A stretch of DNA of 64,000 nt, taken from contig NZ_CP101527.1 in the NCBI RefSeq assembly GCF_026427595.1, forward strand, positions 1,311,001 through 1,375,000. Reading direction: 5' to 3'. The notes beneath the pieces are model-generated. The model was not told the DNA's origin, ran no database searches, and saw nothing but the letters and a program-made list of their open reading frames with translations. The DNA comes from Alkalimarinus sediminis (GTDB lineage Bacteria > Pseudomonadota > Gammaproteobacteria > Pseudomonadales > Oleiphilaceae). Shown here in pieces: positions 26,753 to 33,902 of the stretch. Numbering within the stretch: the first letter of the stretch is position 1; each line of letters opens with the position of its first letter. A program made the translations under genes and the position numbers.

Positions 26753-27661
26753 TTAAAAAATATCAACGGCTTGAATAATTTTATTTGAGGCAGTTTGGTT
26801 GTTGGCGCTGCCGCTATTGCCCAAGCGATGCTCTACTACGCTAGGTAATACCGCTTGCACATCATCGGGCAGTACGCTATTTCGACCCTCTACCAATGCC
26901 CAGGCTTTTGCAGCTTTAAGCAGCGCAAGACCACCTCTAGGGGAGAGGCCATGTCCGTATGGTGCGTTTTCGCGGGTGTATAAAATGATACGTTGCACAT
27001 AGTCAATTAGCGGCTCAGTGGCCGCTACTTTGTCAACTTTTGCTTGTAAAGAGAGTAGGGTGTCATAGTCTAAAGTAGTACTGAGCTCTTTAATGATATC
27101 CCTTCGGTCCACTCCTAGTAACAATTCTTTTTCAGATAGTGGAGCAGGATACCCTAAGCTGACTCTCATTAAAAAACGGTCAAGTTGTGACTCCGGAAGA
27201 GGGTAAGTCCCTGATTGCTCCAAAGGGTTTTGGGTTGCGATAACAAAAAAAGGTAGTGGTAGGGGTCTAGTCACCCCTTCTATAGTAACTTGCCGCTCCT
27301 CCATTGCTTCAAGCAGTGCGCTTTGGGCTTTAGGTGTTGCGCGATTGATCTCATCTGCCAGTACTATTTGAGAAAATACAGGGCCAGGGTGAAACACAAA
27401 CTCTGCTTTGTTTTTGTCAAAAATATTAATGCCTAGCAGATCTGATGGCAGAAGGTCGCTTGTGAACTGAATGCGGTTATAACTTAGCCCTAGGCAGTTA
27501 GCTAGTGCGTGAGAAAGCGTTGTTTTTCCTAAGCCGGGAATATCCTCAATAAGCAGATGACCTCTCGCCAACAAGCATGCCAACGAGAGTTTTACCTGAT
27601 GTTCTTTCCCCAGCAACACAGTGTTTAAGGTTTGTATCGTTTGATTGATGGGGGAAGACAT
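26753..27661 (-). CDS. MoxR-family AAA+ ATPase
   Basis: The 302-residue protein is a MoxR-type AAA+ ATPase: Walker A EDIPGLGKTTLSHAL near residue 40, Walker B IVLADEINRATPKAQSALLEAM near 105, then FVIATQNPLEQSGTYPLPE with the sensor Asn and arginine-finger segment LDRFLMRVSLGYP. MoxR proteins act as chaperones for metal insertion or complex assembly, usually beside DUF58 and VWA-domain genes. None are nearby, so the client is unknown. I prefer ATG 27661, two codons after a GTG, because AGGTG lies just upstream. A heptamer repeat sits directly before that ribosome-binding site. Confidence 0.88.
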   Translation of the reverse strand: MSSPINQTIQTLNTVLLGKEHQVKLSLACLLARGHLLIEDIPGLGKTTLSHALANCLGLSYNRIQFTSDLLPSDLLGINIFDKNKAEFVFHPGPVFSQIVLADEINRATPKAQSALLEAMEERQVTIEGVTRPLPLPFFVIATQNPLEQSGTYPLPESQLDRFLMRVSLGYPAPLSEKELLLGVDRRDIIKELSTTLDYDTLLSLQAKVDKVAATEPLIDYVQRIILYTRENAPYGHGLSPRGGLALLKAAKAWALVEGRNSVLPDDVQAVLPSVVEHRLGNSGSANNQTASNKIIQAVDIF

Positions 27662-27670
27662 AATCACCTG

Positions 27671-27700
27671 TTTACGGTTTACGGTTTACGGTTTACGGTT
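27671..27700 (-). repeat. Heptanucleotide repeat in the moxR leader
   Basis: TTTACGG is repeated four times plus TT, with perfect copies. The array abuts the Shine-Dalgarno of the MoxR gene (minus strand) at 27665-27670, ten bases before the ATG. Perfect short repeats at this position are prone to slippage. Confidence 0.9.
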
Positions 27701-27761
27701 GAATGACGATGGATGATATCTTTTACTTTAGCGCAAACAATGAGATTCAGCTCAAGTAATA

Positions 27762-27821
27762 TTAACTATCATAAATACTGCTAATCGTCTTAAATAGTAC
27801 TAACCATCTTAAATACTGCTA
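27762..27821 (-). repeat. 19-bp tandem repeats starting at the aguB stop codon
   Basis: Three units of 19 bp (consensus CTAACCATCTTAAATACTG) begin at 27762, 27781 and 27800. A fourth partial copy (CTAATCAAT) contains the aguB stop codon (CTA at 27819-27821 on this strand). Thus the array looks seeded from the gene's own 3' end. Confidence 0.82.
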
Positions 27822-28796
27822 ATCAATATATCGCTTAGTGATATGATCATACGCATCGATTCGCCTATCCCTAAAATAAGGCCATATACGTCTTATATCC
27901 TCTGAGCGCTTCATGTCGATCTCAGCGATCAACACCGCTTCGTTTTCAGCATCTGCTTTTGCGAGTATTTCGCCTTGTGGCCCGCAGATAAAACTATTAC
28001 CCCAAAACTGTATACCGTCCGATTGCCTGCTTGGGTCAGGCTCAACTCCTACCCGGTTAGGTGCTATGATGGGTAGATTGTTAGCAATAGCATGGCCTCG
28101 CTGTACTGTTATCCAGGCATCGAGTTGGCGTGACTGTTCTGCAGAGTCATCGTTTATATCCCAACCAATAGCTGTCGGGTATATAAGCATATCGGCACCT
28201 GACAGGGCCATCAATCTGGCGGCCTCCGGGTACCATTGATCCCAGCAAACTAGTACACCTAGTTTACCTACGCTGGTTTCGATTGGCTCAAACCCACTGG
28301 CTCCGCAGTTTTTGGTTGCATCCCCAGGGGTAAAATAGAACTTTTCGTAAAAGCCGGGGTCATCGGGTATGTGCATCTTTCTATATGTGCCAGCTATTGA
28401 ACCGTCGGACTCAATAACCACTGCAGTATTGTGATATAGCCCGGTTGCCCGTTGCTCAAAGATTGAGCAAACAATCACAACTTCAAGCTCCTTGGCTAGC
28501 TTGCTTAACCTCTCGGTAGTGGGGCCGGGAATTGGTTCAGCAAGGTCAAAAACGGCAACATCTTCTGTTTGGCAAAAATACTGAGTAGTATGAAGTTCTT
28601 GCAGTACTACTAATCTAACACCTTCTTCTTTTGCCGCTCTGATTCTATCCTCTGTAGCAGACAGGTTGGTGTTCTTTTCGGTCGTGCAGGCTTGTTGAAT
28701 CGCGGCCACTATTAGCGGTTGTGCTGCAAGCCTGTTTTTAGTCGTTGCTGTGGTATTCGATACTGTAGATACTGCAGTATGTTTGTTGGTGGTCAT
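27819..28796 (-). CDS. aguB: N-carbamoylputrescine amidase
   Basis: AguB converts N-carbamoylputrescine to putrescine, CO2 and ammonia, the second step of the agmatine deiminase pathway. This nitrilase-superfamily enzyme shows the Glu-Lys-Cys triad in VVLQELHTTQYFCQ, YRKMHIPDDPGFYEKFYF and LGVLVCWDQWYPEAARLMA. The 325-residue protein carries an extra Ser/Thr/Ala-rich N-terminus of about 28 residues ahead of the usual start of the domain (PLIVAAIQQA). AGGAG lies 12 bases before the ATG. It follows aguA on the same strand with a 41-bp gap. Confidence 0.94.
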   Translation of the reverse strand: MTTNKHTAVSTVSNTTATTKNRLAAQPLIVAAIQQACTTEKNTNLSATEDRIRAAKEEGVRLVVLQELHTTQYFCQTEDVAVFDLAEPIPGPTTERLSKLAKELEVVIVCSIFEQRATGLYHNTAVVIESDGSIAGTYRKMHIPDDPGFYEKFYFTPGDATKNCGASGFEPIETSVGKLGVLVCWDQWYPEAARLMALSGADMLIYPTAIGWDINDDSAEQSRQLDAWITVQRGHAIANNLPIIAPNRVGVEPDPSRQSDGIQFWGNSFICGPQGEILAKADAENEAVLIAEIDMKRSEDIRRIWPYFRDRRIDAYDHITKRYID

Positions 28797-28837
28797 GTGA
28801 GTTGTGCGCTCCTATTAGCTATCCTGTCAGCAGCGGA

Positions 28838-29881
28838 TTATTCGATGTTGTCTAGGCTTGGTGATGGAATCTGCATGGTGATGCAGTGTAGGCTGCCGTG
28901 TTGTTTAATTAGGGGGCGGCAATTAATTGCTACTATTTCGTGCTGAGGAAAGCAACGCTGCAAGGTTTCTAAGGCTGTTTGATCTTGCTCTACGCCATAC
29001 ACCGGCGCTAGAACGGCGTTGTTGATGATTAGAAAGTTAGCGTAGGTTGCAGGTAACCGTTCACCATCTTCAAAAATAGCCTCTGTCATCGGTAGCGGCT
29101 CTAGTCGATAAGGCTCACCGTTGGGTTGTGTAAAGGCTTTGAGCTGCTGTTCCATCTTTTTGAGTGCATCGTAGTGCTCATCACTCTGATCTCCACACTT
29201 TACGTAACAGATAAGGTCTTCGGAGCAGAATCTAGCGAGGGTATCTATGTGGCTGTCTGTGTCGTCGCCGGCTAAATAACCGTTATCTAGCCATAGCACT
29301 TGCTTTATTCCAAGCGCTTCGCTTAGCTTTTTTTCTATCTCTTGTTTAGATAATTCAGGGTTGCGATTAGGATTCAGTAGGCAATCACTTGTAGTTAATA
29401 GGACACCTTGGCCATTTGACTCTAATGCGCCACCTTCCATCACCATGTTAATGCTTTTAAAGGTGTATTGTGGAAATACTCCGGACTCTTTAAGCCGCTT
29501 ATTAATCAGGTTGTCTTGGTCAAAGGCAAACTTGCCACCCCAAGCATTAAAGCTAAAATCCAAAAGCTCGGCAGAGCCATTTTTATAGACTGTAATCGGG
29601 CCGTGATCTCTCGCCCATGTATCGTCAGAAGGGATGTGTTTTACTTCCAACGAGTATTGGGTAAAGCCTTCGAGTGCTGAACGTATTGGCTCTATTTTGG
29701 ATTCATCGGCGCAGGCTATTATCAGAGATTCTCTCTTGAGAATCTCTTTTGCCAACTGAAGATAAAGGGTCTCAACTTCTTCAAGTATAAATACCCAGTC
29801 AGTCGATTTATGTGGCCAGGTTAATAATATCGCGTATTGATGTGACCACTCAGATGGAAATAGGATGTCAGGGTTGTTCAT
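28838..29881 (-). CDS. aguA: Agmatine deiminase
   Basis: AguA hydrolyses agmatine to N-carbamoylputrescine. The protein belongs to the guanidino-group-modifying (PPAD) fold: WSHQYAILLTWPHKSTDW near the N-terminus, DDTWARDHGPI near residue 85, GYLAGDDTDSHIDTLARF with the catalytic Asp and His, and the nucleophilic Cys in HGSLHCITMQIPSP near the C-terminus. I use ATG 29881 (347 aa), preceded by CAAGAGCA; the frame extends 12 residues upstream to 29917 without family similarity. The start overlaps the preceding small gene by 14 bp. With aguB it makes a putrescine route. Confidence 0.95.
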   Translation of the reverse strand: MNNPDILFPSEWSHQYAILLTWPHKSTDWVFILEEVETLYLQLAKEILKRESLIIACADESKIEPIRSALEGFTQYSLEVKHIPSDDTWARDHGPITVYKNGSAELLDFSFNAWGGKFAFDQDNLINKRLKESGVFPQYTFKSINMVMEGGALESNGQGVLLTTSDCLLNPNRNPELSKQEIEKKLSEALGIKQVLWLDNGYLAGDDTDSHIDTLARFCSEDLICYVKCGDQSDEHYDALKKMEQQLKAFTQPNGEPYRLEPLPMTEAIFEDGERLPATYANFLIINNAVLAPVYGVEQDQTALETLQRCFPQHEIVAINCRPLIKQHGSLHCITMQIPSPSLDNIE

Positions 29882-30188
29882 TGCTCTTGGTTTCTGCCTT
29901 TGAAGGGTGAAGAACACTGTGAATTACATATTCTCCCTCAAAATAGACAGTAAAGTCAGCATATTTCCACTTATAAATCGCTGGTTTTCCAGTTGGTCCG
30001 CTCATAGAAGGCGGAGCTCCAAAATAGGACTTAACCGATTCCATAGACATGCCTACTTGGGGGCGATTTATGTTTTTATTCTCTTCAGCCTGCTGAGATA
30101 AACCAATCCTAATGGTTTCTGAATGGCTTAATGGAGAGAGCAAGCATGCAGCTAATAAGCTTGTGGCAATGATAGAGCGGTTGCGCAT
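29868..30188 (-). CDS. Small exported protein with BamE/OmlA-like motif
   Basis: From ATG 30188 the product is 106 residues with a signal peptide (MRNRSIIATSLLAACLLSPLSHS). The mature part holds VGMSMESVKSYFGAPPSMSG followed by PAIYKWKYADFTVYFEGEYVIHSVL. This spacing of a Gly-Met/Val start, a G-x-P turn and a W-Y-x-D-x-x-V-Y-F strand resembles the SmpA/OmlA (BamE-like) fold, but there is no lipobox cysteine at the cleavage site, so it is predicted soluble periplasmic. It overlaps aguA by 14 bp and probably shares its transcript. The function is unknown. Confidence 0.75.
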   Translation of the reverse strand: MRNRSIIATSLLAACLLSPLSHSETIRIGLSQQAEENKNINRPQVGMSMESVKSYFGAPPSMSGPTGKPAIYKWKYADFTVYFEGEYVIHSVLHPSKAETKSNEQP

Positions 30189-30314
30189 GAAACACCTGTA
30201 ATCAGTTAAAAGAAAGCAGATAAATGGATTAGATTTGATAAACTTTACACACCATAGCATAGATCTAATTTCACTGAATGTGTAATTATTTCAGACGGTT
30301 GTTACGCATCGTGG

Positions 30315-30884
30315 TTATCGTATGCCAATCACTTTTCTATCGCGGCCCTGCTTACGAATAATATGCCGGGCAATTAGTTGTTGGTTAAAGCTATCCAGGT
30401 CATAAAATTTGATGTGGGCTGTGTAGCTATTAGCATTTTTGTCTGTGCTAATAATTTTGCCTTTCAAAACCAGACTCGTAAAAGAGGGTAGCAGTACAAA
30501 CTGAATCGCGACGGGAGTGCCATCAGGGAAGGGGTCATCGACAGCAACAGAAACACCACCTTCGCTAATATTTATCTCTCGCAATCGAGACTCATCGATA
30601 GAGCGGTTGTTCAGGGCAACCCCTCGGGCGAGTGTGTCTAACTTAGAGTTTAATGATTTTAAATACAGCCCAAGACTTTTATCTTTGTCGGTGATTTGGC
30701 GAAGTAGATGTTTTGATTCGATATCCAGCTGATGAAATTCACGAAGAACTGAAAACGTTGGTGTTAAGTCAAATTGTGTCTCTGGGGCTGCGTCGATATT
30801 TTCTAAGGCTTTAATATCAACCAGTGCTCTATCGCTCACTCGATAAAACTGCCGTCGCTCTATAGCTGCTTGGTTTGATGACAT
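30315..30884 (-). CDS. PilZ-domain protein (probable c-di-GMP receptor)
   Basis: The 189-residue cytoplasmic protein has RRQFYRVSD near residue 10 and INISEGGVSVAVDDPFPDGTPV near 105, matching the split RxxxR and D/NxSxxG c-di-GMP-binding motifs of PilZ proteins. Between them lies a helical insert of about 75 residues (LLRQITDKDKSLGLYLKSLNSKL). A similar PilZ gene stands upstream of lol genes in Pseudomonas relatives. Output is unknown; control of the exopolysaccharide genes 15 kb away is only a guess. Confidence 0.82.
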   Translation of the reverse strand: MSSNQAAIERRQFYRVSDRALVDIKALENIDAAPETQFDLTPTFSVLREFHQLDIESKHLLRQITDKDKSLGLYLKSLNSKLDTLARGVALNNRSIDESRLREINISEGGVSVAVDDPFPDGTPVAIQFVLLPSFTSLVLKGKIISTDKNANSYTAHIKFYDLDSFNQQLIARHIIRKQGRDRKVIGIR

Positions 30885-31037
30885 AACGTTTAGTACCGGA
30901 TTCTTTTAGTTATCTAGGCTCAAAAATCAACACTTATTAAGAGACACACTTAACGATTTCTTCATTACTAAAGTTTAACACTTATTTTTAAAAGTAAAGG
31001 TCTATTGTTTTGAATTTATGTATGTTCTAATTCCGCC

Positions 31038-32279
31038 ATGTTTAGACCTTATCCTATATTTATCGGCTTACGCTATACAGCCGCAAAGCGAAGTAACCAC
31101 TTTATCTCCTTTATATCACTGACTTCAATGATCGGTTTGACATTGGGAGTGGCGGTGTTAATTACGGTGATGTCTGTGATGAACGGGTTTGACCGTGAGC
31201 TCAAAGAGCGGATCTTAGGGATGGTCCCCCATGCTGTTATCAAGCATTACGGTAACCTGGAGGATTGGCAGTCGATAGATAAGCTCGCCACTCAAAGGCC
31301 AGATATCGTTGCGGCGGCTCCGTTTATTAAAGCGCAAGGTATGGTTACCCACGGAGGTGGTGTGCGCGGCATATTGATGAACGGCATACTCCCTGAAGAA
31401 GAAGACGACGTATCGATCATATCTCAACATATGGTTACCGGCTCTATATTTGATCTAAAAGCAGGCGAGTTCGGGATTATCATCGGCAACCTTCTAGCCA
31501 GTTACTTGCGAGTTGATGTAGGTGACAAAATTACCATCGTTCTACCTGAAGCATCTATCACTCCTGCGGGAGTTTTCCCCCGACTCAAACGCTTTACCGT
31601 CAAAGGCGTTTTTAAAGTAGGCGCTGACTTAGATAGCAGTCTGACCCTCGTACATATGAATGATGCGGCTAAAGTGCTTAGGTTGAATGATGAAGTGCAC
31701 GGTATTCGCCTTAAAATGATCGACCTATTTAAGGCGCCGATGATCGCCAATGAAATAGCAAAAGATCTTCCAACAGGCTATTTCAGTAGTGACTGGACGA
31801 GAACCCACGGCAACCTGTTTCAAGCGATAAAAATGGAAAAAACCATGATCGGGCTGCTGCTAATGATGATTGTGGCGGTTGCTGCGTTTAATATCGTGTC
31901 TACGTTGGTCATGGTAGTCACCGATAAGAAGGCCGATATTGCGATTCTTAGAACTATGGGTGCAAGCCCCAGTGCCATTATGACAATATTTATCATGCAA
32001 GGTACATTTATCGGTTTGATTGGAAATTTGCTCGGCACAGTGGCAGGAATTCTTCTGTCATTGAATGTTAGCTCTATCATTAAGTGGGTTGAGACGATCG
32101 CTGGACATCAGTTTTTAAATGCTGATGTATATTTTATTAGTTATCTACCATCACAGCTTCTCTGGAGTGATGTGATTATGGTTTGCGGTGCAGGTTTTGC
32201 CATGAGCGTATTGGCGACTATTTACCCCGCATGGCGAGCATCAAAAGTAGACCCGGCGGAGGCCTTGAGGTATGAGTAA
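31038..32279 (+). CDS. lolC: Lipoprotein-releasing ABC transporter permease LolC/E-type
   Basis: The permease extracts lipoproteins from the inner membrane and hands them to LolA. The 413-residue protein has the family start [22 protein letters not shown]1 is at about 23-45, a large periplasmic domain at about 46-265 contains the hook-like [15 protein letters not shown] segment, and three TMs follow (near 270-295, 320-345 and 375-400). It ends [18 protein letters not shown]. Its stop overlaps lolD by 8 bp. No second permease (lolE) follows lolD, unlike Pseudomonas or E. coli, so it may work as a homodimer of LolF type. Confidence 0.92.
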   Translation: MFRPYPIFIGLRYTAAKRSNHFISFISLTSMIGLTLGVAVLITVMSVMNGFDRELKERILGMVPHAVIKHYGNLEDWQSIDKLATQRPDIVAAAPFIKAQGMVTHGGGVRGILMNGILPEEEDDVSIISQHMVTGSIFDLKAGEFGIIIGNLLASYLRVDVGDKITIVLPEASITPAGVFPRLKRFTVKGVFKVGADLDSSLTLVHMNDAAKVLRLNDEVHGIRLKMIDLFKAPMIANEIAKDLPTGYFSSDWTRTHGNLFQAIKMEKTMIGLLLMMIVAVAAFNIVSTLVMVVTDKKADIAILRTMGASPSAIMTIFIMQGTFIGLIGNLLGTVAGILLSLNVSSIIKWVETIAGHQFLNADVYFISYLPSQLLWSDVIMVCGAGFAMSVLATIYPAWRASKVDPAEALRYE

Positions 32280-32961
32280 TCAAATCATCCGGGCTGAGAA
32301 GTTATCTAAGTCTTACAAAGAAGGTAAGGGCAAGCTTTCGATTTTTGATTCGATTAACTTTAAGTTGGAAGAGGGCGAATCGGTCGCTATTTTAGGTAGT
32401 TCTGGTTCTGGTAAGACGACACTGTTAAATCTATTGGGTGGGCTAGATAAGCCAAATGCGGGTACCGTATGGGTAAACGGCCACGATGTACACAAGCTCT
32501 CAGAGCGTAAAAAAGGCCTGGTGCGCAATGAGTATCTTGGCTTTGTTTATCAGTTTCACCACCTACTACCAGAGTTTACCGCGTTAGAAAACGTCTGTAT
32601 GCCTCTACTGATTGGTAAAACACCAAAAGCCGTAGCAATAGAAAAAGCAAAAGAGTTATTAGCCAGAGTTGGGTTGTCAGAACGAATAGCCCACAAACCT
32701 TCAGAGTTATCGGGTGGCGAGCGTCAACGAGTCGCCATAGCCCGAGCCTTAGTGAATGACCCTAAATGTGTATTGATGGATGAGCCTACCGGCAACCTAG
32801 ATGAAGGGACTGCTAACAATGTGCAGCAACTTATCATGGAGCTAAAAGATCAACTCAAGACGAGTTTTGTTGTTGTAACTCATGATTTAGCACTGGCCAG
32901 AAAAATGGACCGAGTGATGCATTTAGAAGAGAAAACCTTAAAGGATATAACTGAACAGTAG
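32272..32961 (+). CDS. lolD: Lipoprotein-releasing ABC transporter ATPase
   Basis: The 229-residue ATPase energises the Lol permease. It has Walker [13 protein letters not shown] near residue 40, the Q-loop in [18 protein letters not shown] (typical of the LolD/MacB family), signature [15 protein letters not shown] near 145 and Walker [14 protein letters not shown]. The start lies in the lolC 3' end, with GGAGG nine bases upstream. A tandem repeat array begins at its stop codon. Confidence 0.95.
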   Translation: MSNQIIRAEKLSKSYKEGKGKLSIFDSINFKLEEGESVAILGSSGSGKTTLLNLLGGLDKPNAGTVWVNGHDVHKLSERKKGLVRNEYLGFVYQFHHLLPEFTALENVCMPLLIGKTPKAVAIEKAKELLARVGLSERIAHKPSELSGGERQRVAIARALVNDPKCVLMDEPTGNLDEGTANNVQQLIMELKDQLKTSFVVVTHDLALARKMDRVMHLEEKTLKDITEQ

Positions 32962-33020
32962 TGGTTAACTGGGCTGTAGTTGTTGACTTAGCACTAGTGG
33001 TTAACTGAGCTGCAGTGGTT
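32953..33020 (+). repeat. Degenerate ~19-bp tandem repeats at the lolD stop
   Basis: Four imperfect copies of CAGTAGTGGTTAACTG (variants CTGTAGTTGTTGACTT, CACTAGTGGTTAACTG, CTGCAGTGGTTATATG) follow each other. The first copy includes the lolD stop TAG at 32959-32961. Spacing varies by about two bases. Confidence 0.72.
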
Positions 33021-33049
33021 ATATGTGTATAGCAAACGTTAGAGATATC

Positions 33050-33139
33050 GGGCCAAAGCGGCCCTCCTGCAAGGGCGTTCAGTATCGTTAGAAGCGGCTC
33101 TAAGCCGCGAAACGCGCTCTATACTGGGGTAGACTACCC
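33050..33139. other. Cluster of four hairpins between convergent lolD and the DUF2062 gene
   Basis: Four short GC-rich stems follow closely. GGGCC/GGCCC is at 33050-33064 and GCCCT/AGGGC at 33061-33076. GCGGCT/AGCCGC is at 33094-33108 with a 3-nt loop, and GGGTA/TACCC at 33127-33139. The first two share bases and are mutually exclusive. No ORF explains this. It may be a terminator block for both genes, a dispersed repeat, or a small structured RNA. Confidence 0.6.
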
Positions 33140-33155
33140 AATATTTATAATTCTA

Positions 33156-33680
33156 TTATTGGTTGTTCATACGCTTCAACTGACGTTCACGCCAGTTTTT
33201 TCGAACCGTCTTCTTCCAGAAATATTGAACCAAGGTATAACAAGAGACCGCAAATACAACCCCGCAAAATGCTGACCCGACGTAGAGCGGTATGCCTACC
33301 TCGACTACTCTTTCCCCTAGCCAGGCCCAACTTAACTCGAACTCATCTCCAATAAGTGGCCTGTTGAGTAGAGATGCGCCGACCCAATAATTAAAATAGA
33401 ACATTGGTGGCATGGTGAGTGGGTTGCTTATCCAGACAAGTGCAACCGAGATAGGCAGATTACAATTAAGCCAGATGGCGAAAACTGCTGCGACAACCAT
33501 TTGAAACGGTATAGGAATAAAGCACCAAAAAATACCGACCAAAAACGCTTTTGAAACGGCATGTCGATTAATATGCCAAAGGTTTGGTTCATGGAGAACG
33601 TCACCCAAAAAATGGAGGGCTTTTATCTCTTTAATTTTTTGAGGGTCAGGAAATAAACGTTTAAGAATTCTTCTTGGCAT
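33156..33680 (-). CDS. DUF2062 membrane protein
   Basis: The 174-residue protein matches the DUF2062 family: GDVLHEPNLWHINRHAVSKAFLVGIFWCFIPIPFQMVVAA, with the conserved FxPIPxQM turn near residue 58, and ISVALVWISNPLTMPPMFYFNYWVG. It has about three membrane segments (near 45-70, 77-100 and 125-150) and a basic C-terminus. DUF2062 members often lie beside comEC, or lipid A and polysaccharide genes; the function is not established. It is transcribed against lolD and divergent from comEC. Confidence 0.88.
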   Translation of the reverse strand: MPRRILKRLFPDPQKIKEIKALHFLGDVLHEPNLWHINRHAVSKAFLVGIFWCFIPIPFQMVVAAVFAIWLNCNLPISVALVWISNPLTMPPMFYFNYWVGASLLNRPLIGDEFELSWAWLGERVVEVGIPLYVGSAFCGVVFAVSCYTLVQYFWKKTVRKNWRERQLKRMNNQ

Positions 33681-33780
33681 ATAAAATAACGCGTTTTACT
33701 AATTTGATTGCTCTAATTCTAGAGTTATGCGTCTAAATTGGCTATTGATTTAAGTTAAAATCTACTAATTATCGTTATTA

Positions 33781-33897
33781 TTTTTACAAGAACTAGGTTT
33801 TTACAAGAGCTAGGTTTTTACAAGAACTAGGTTTTTACAAGAACTGGTTTTTACAAGGACTAGCTTTTTACCAGAACTAGATTTTTTAAAAGGACTA
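33781..33897 (+). repeat. Seven ~17-bp tandem repeats directly before comEC
   Basis: The unit TTTTTACAAGAACTAGG repeats with ACAAG (or its variant) at 33786, 33803, 33820, 33837, 33853, 33870 and 33888, so steps are 17, 17, 17, 16, 17 and 18. The last decayed copy (TTTTTTAAAAGGACTA) supplies the comEC Shine-Dalgarno AAAGGA. The unit is close to the 16-bp repeat at 5313-5355. Confidence 0.93.
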
Positions 33898-33902
33898 CAG
33901 AA

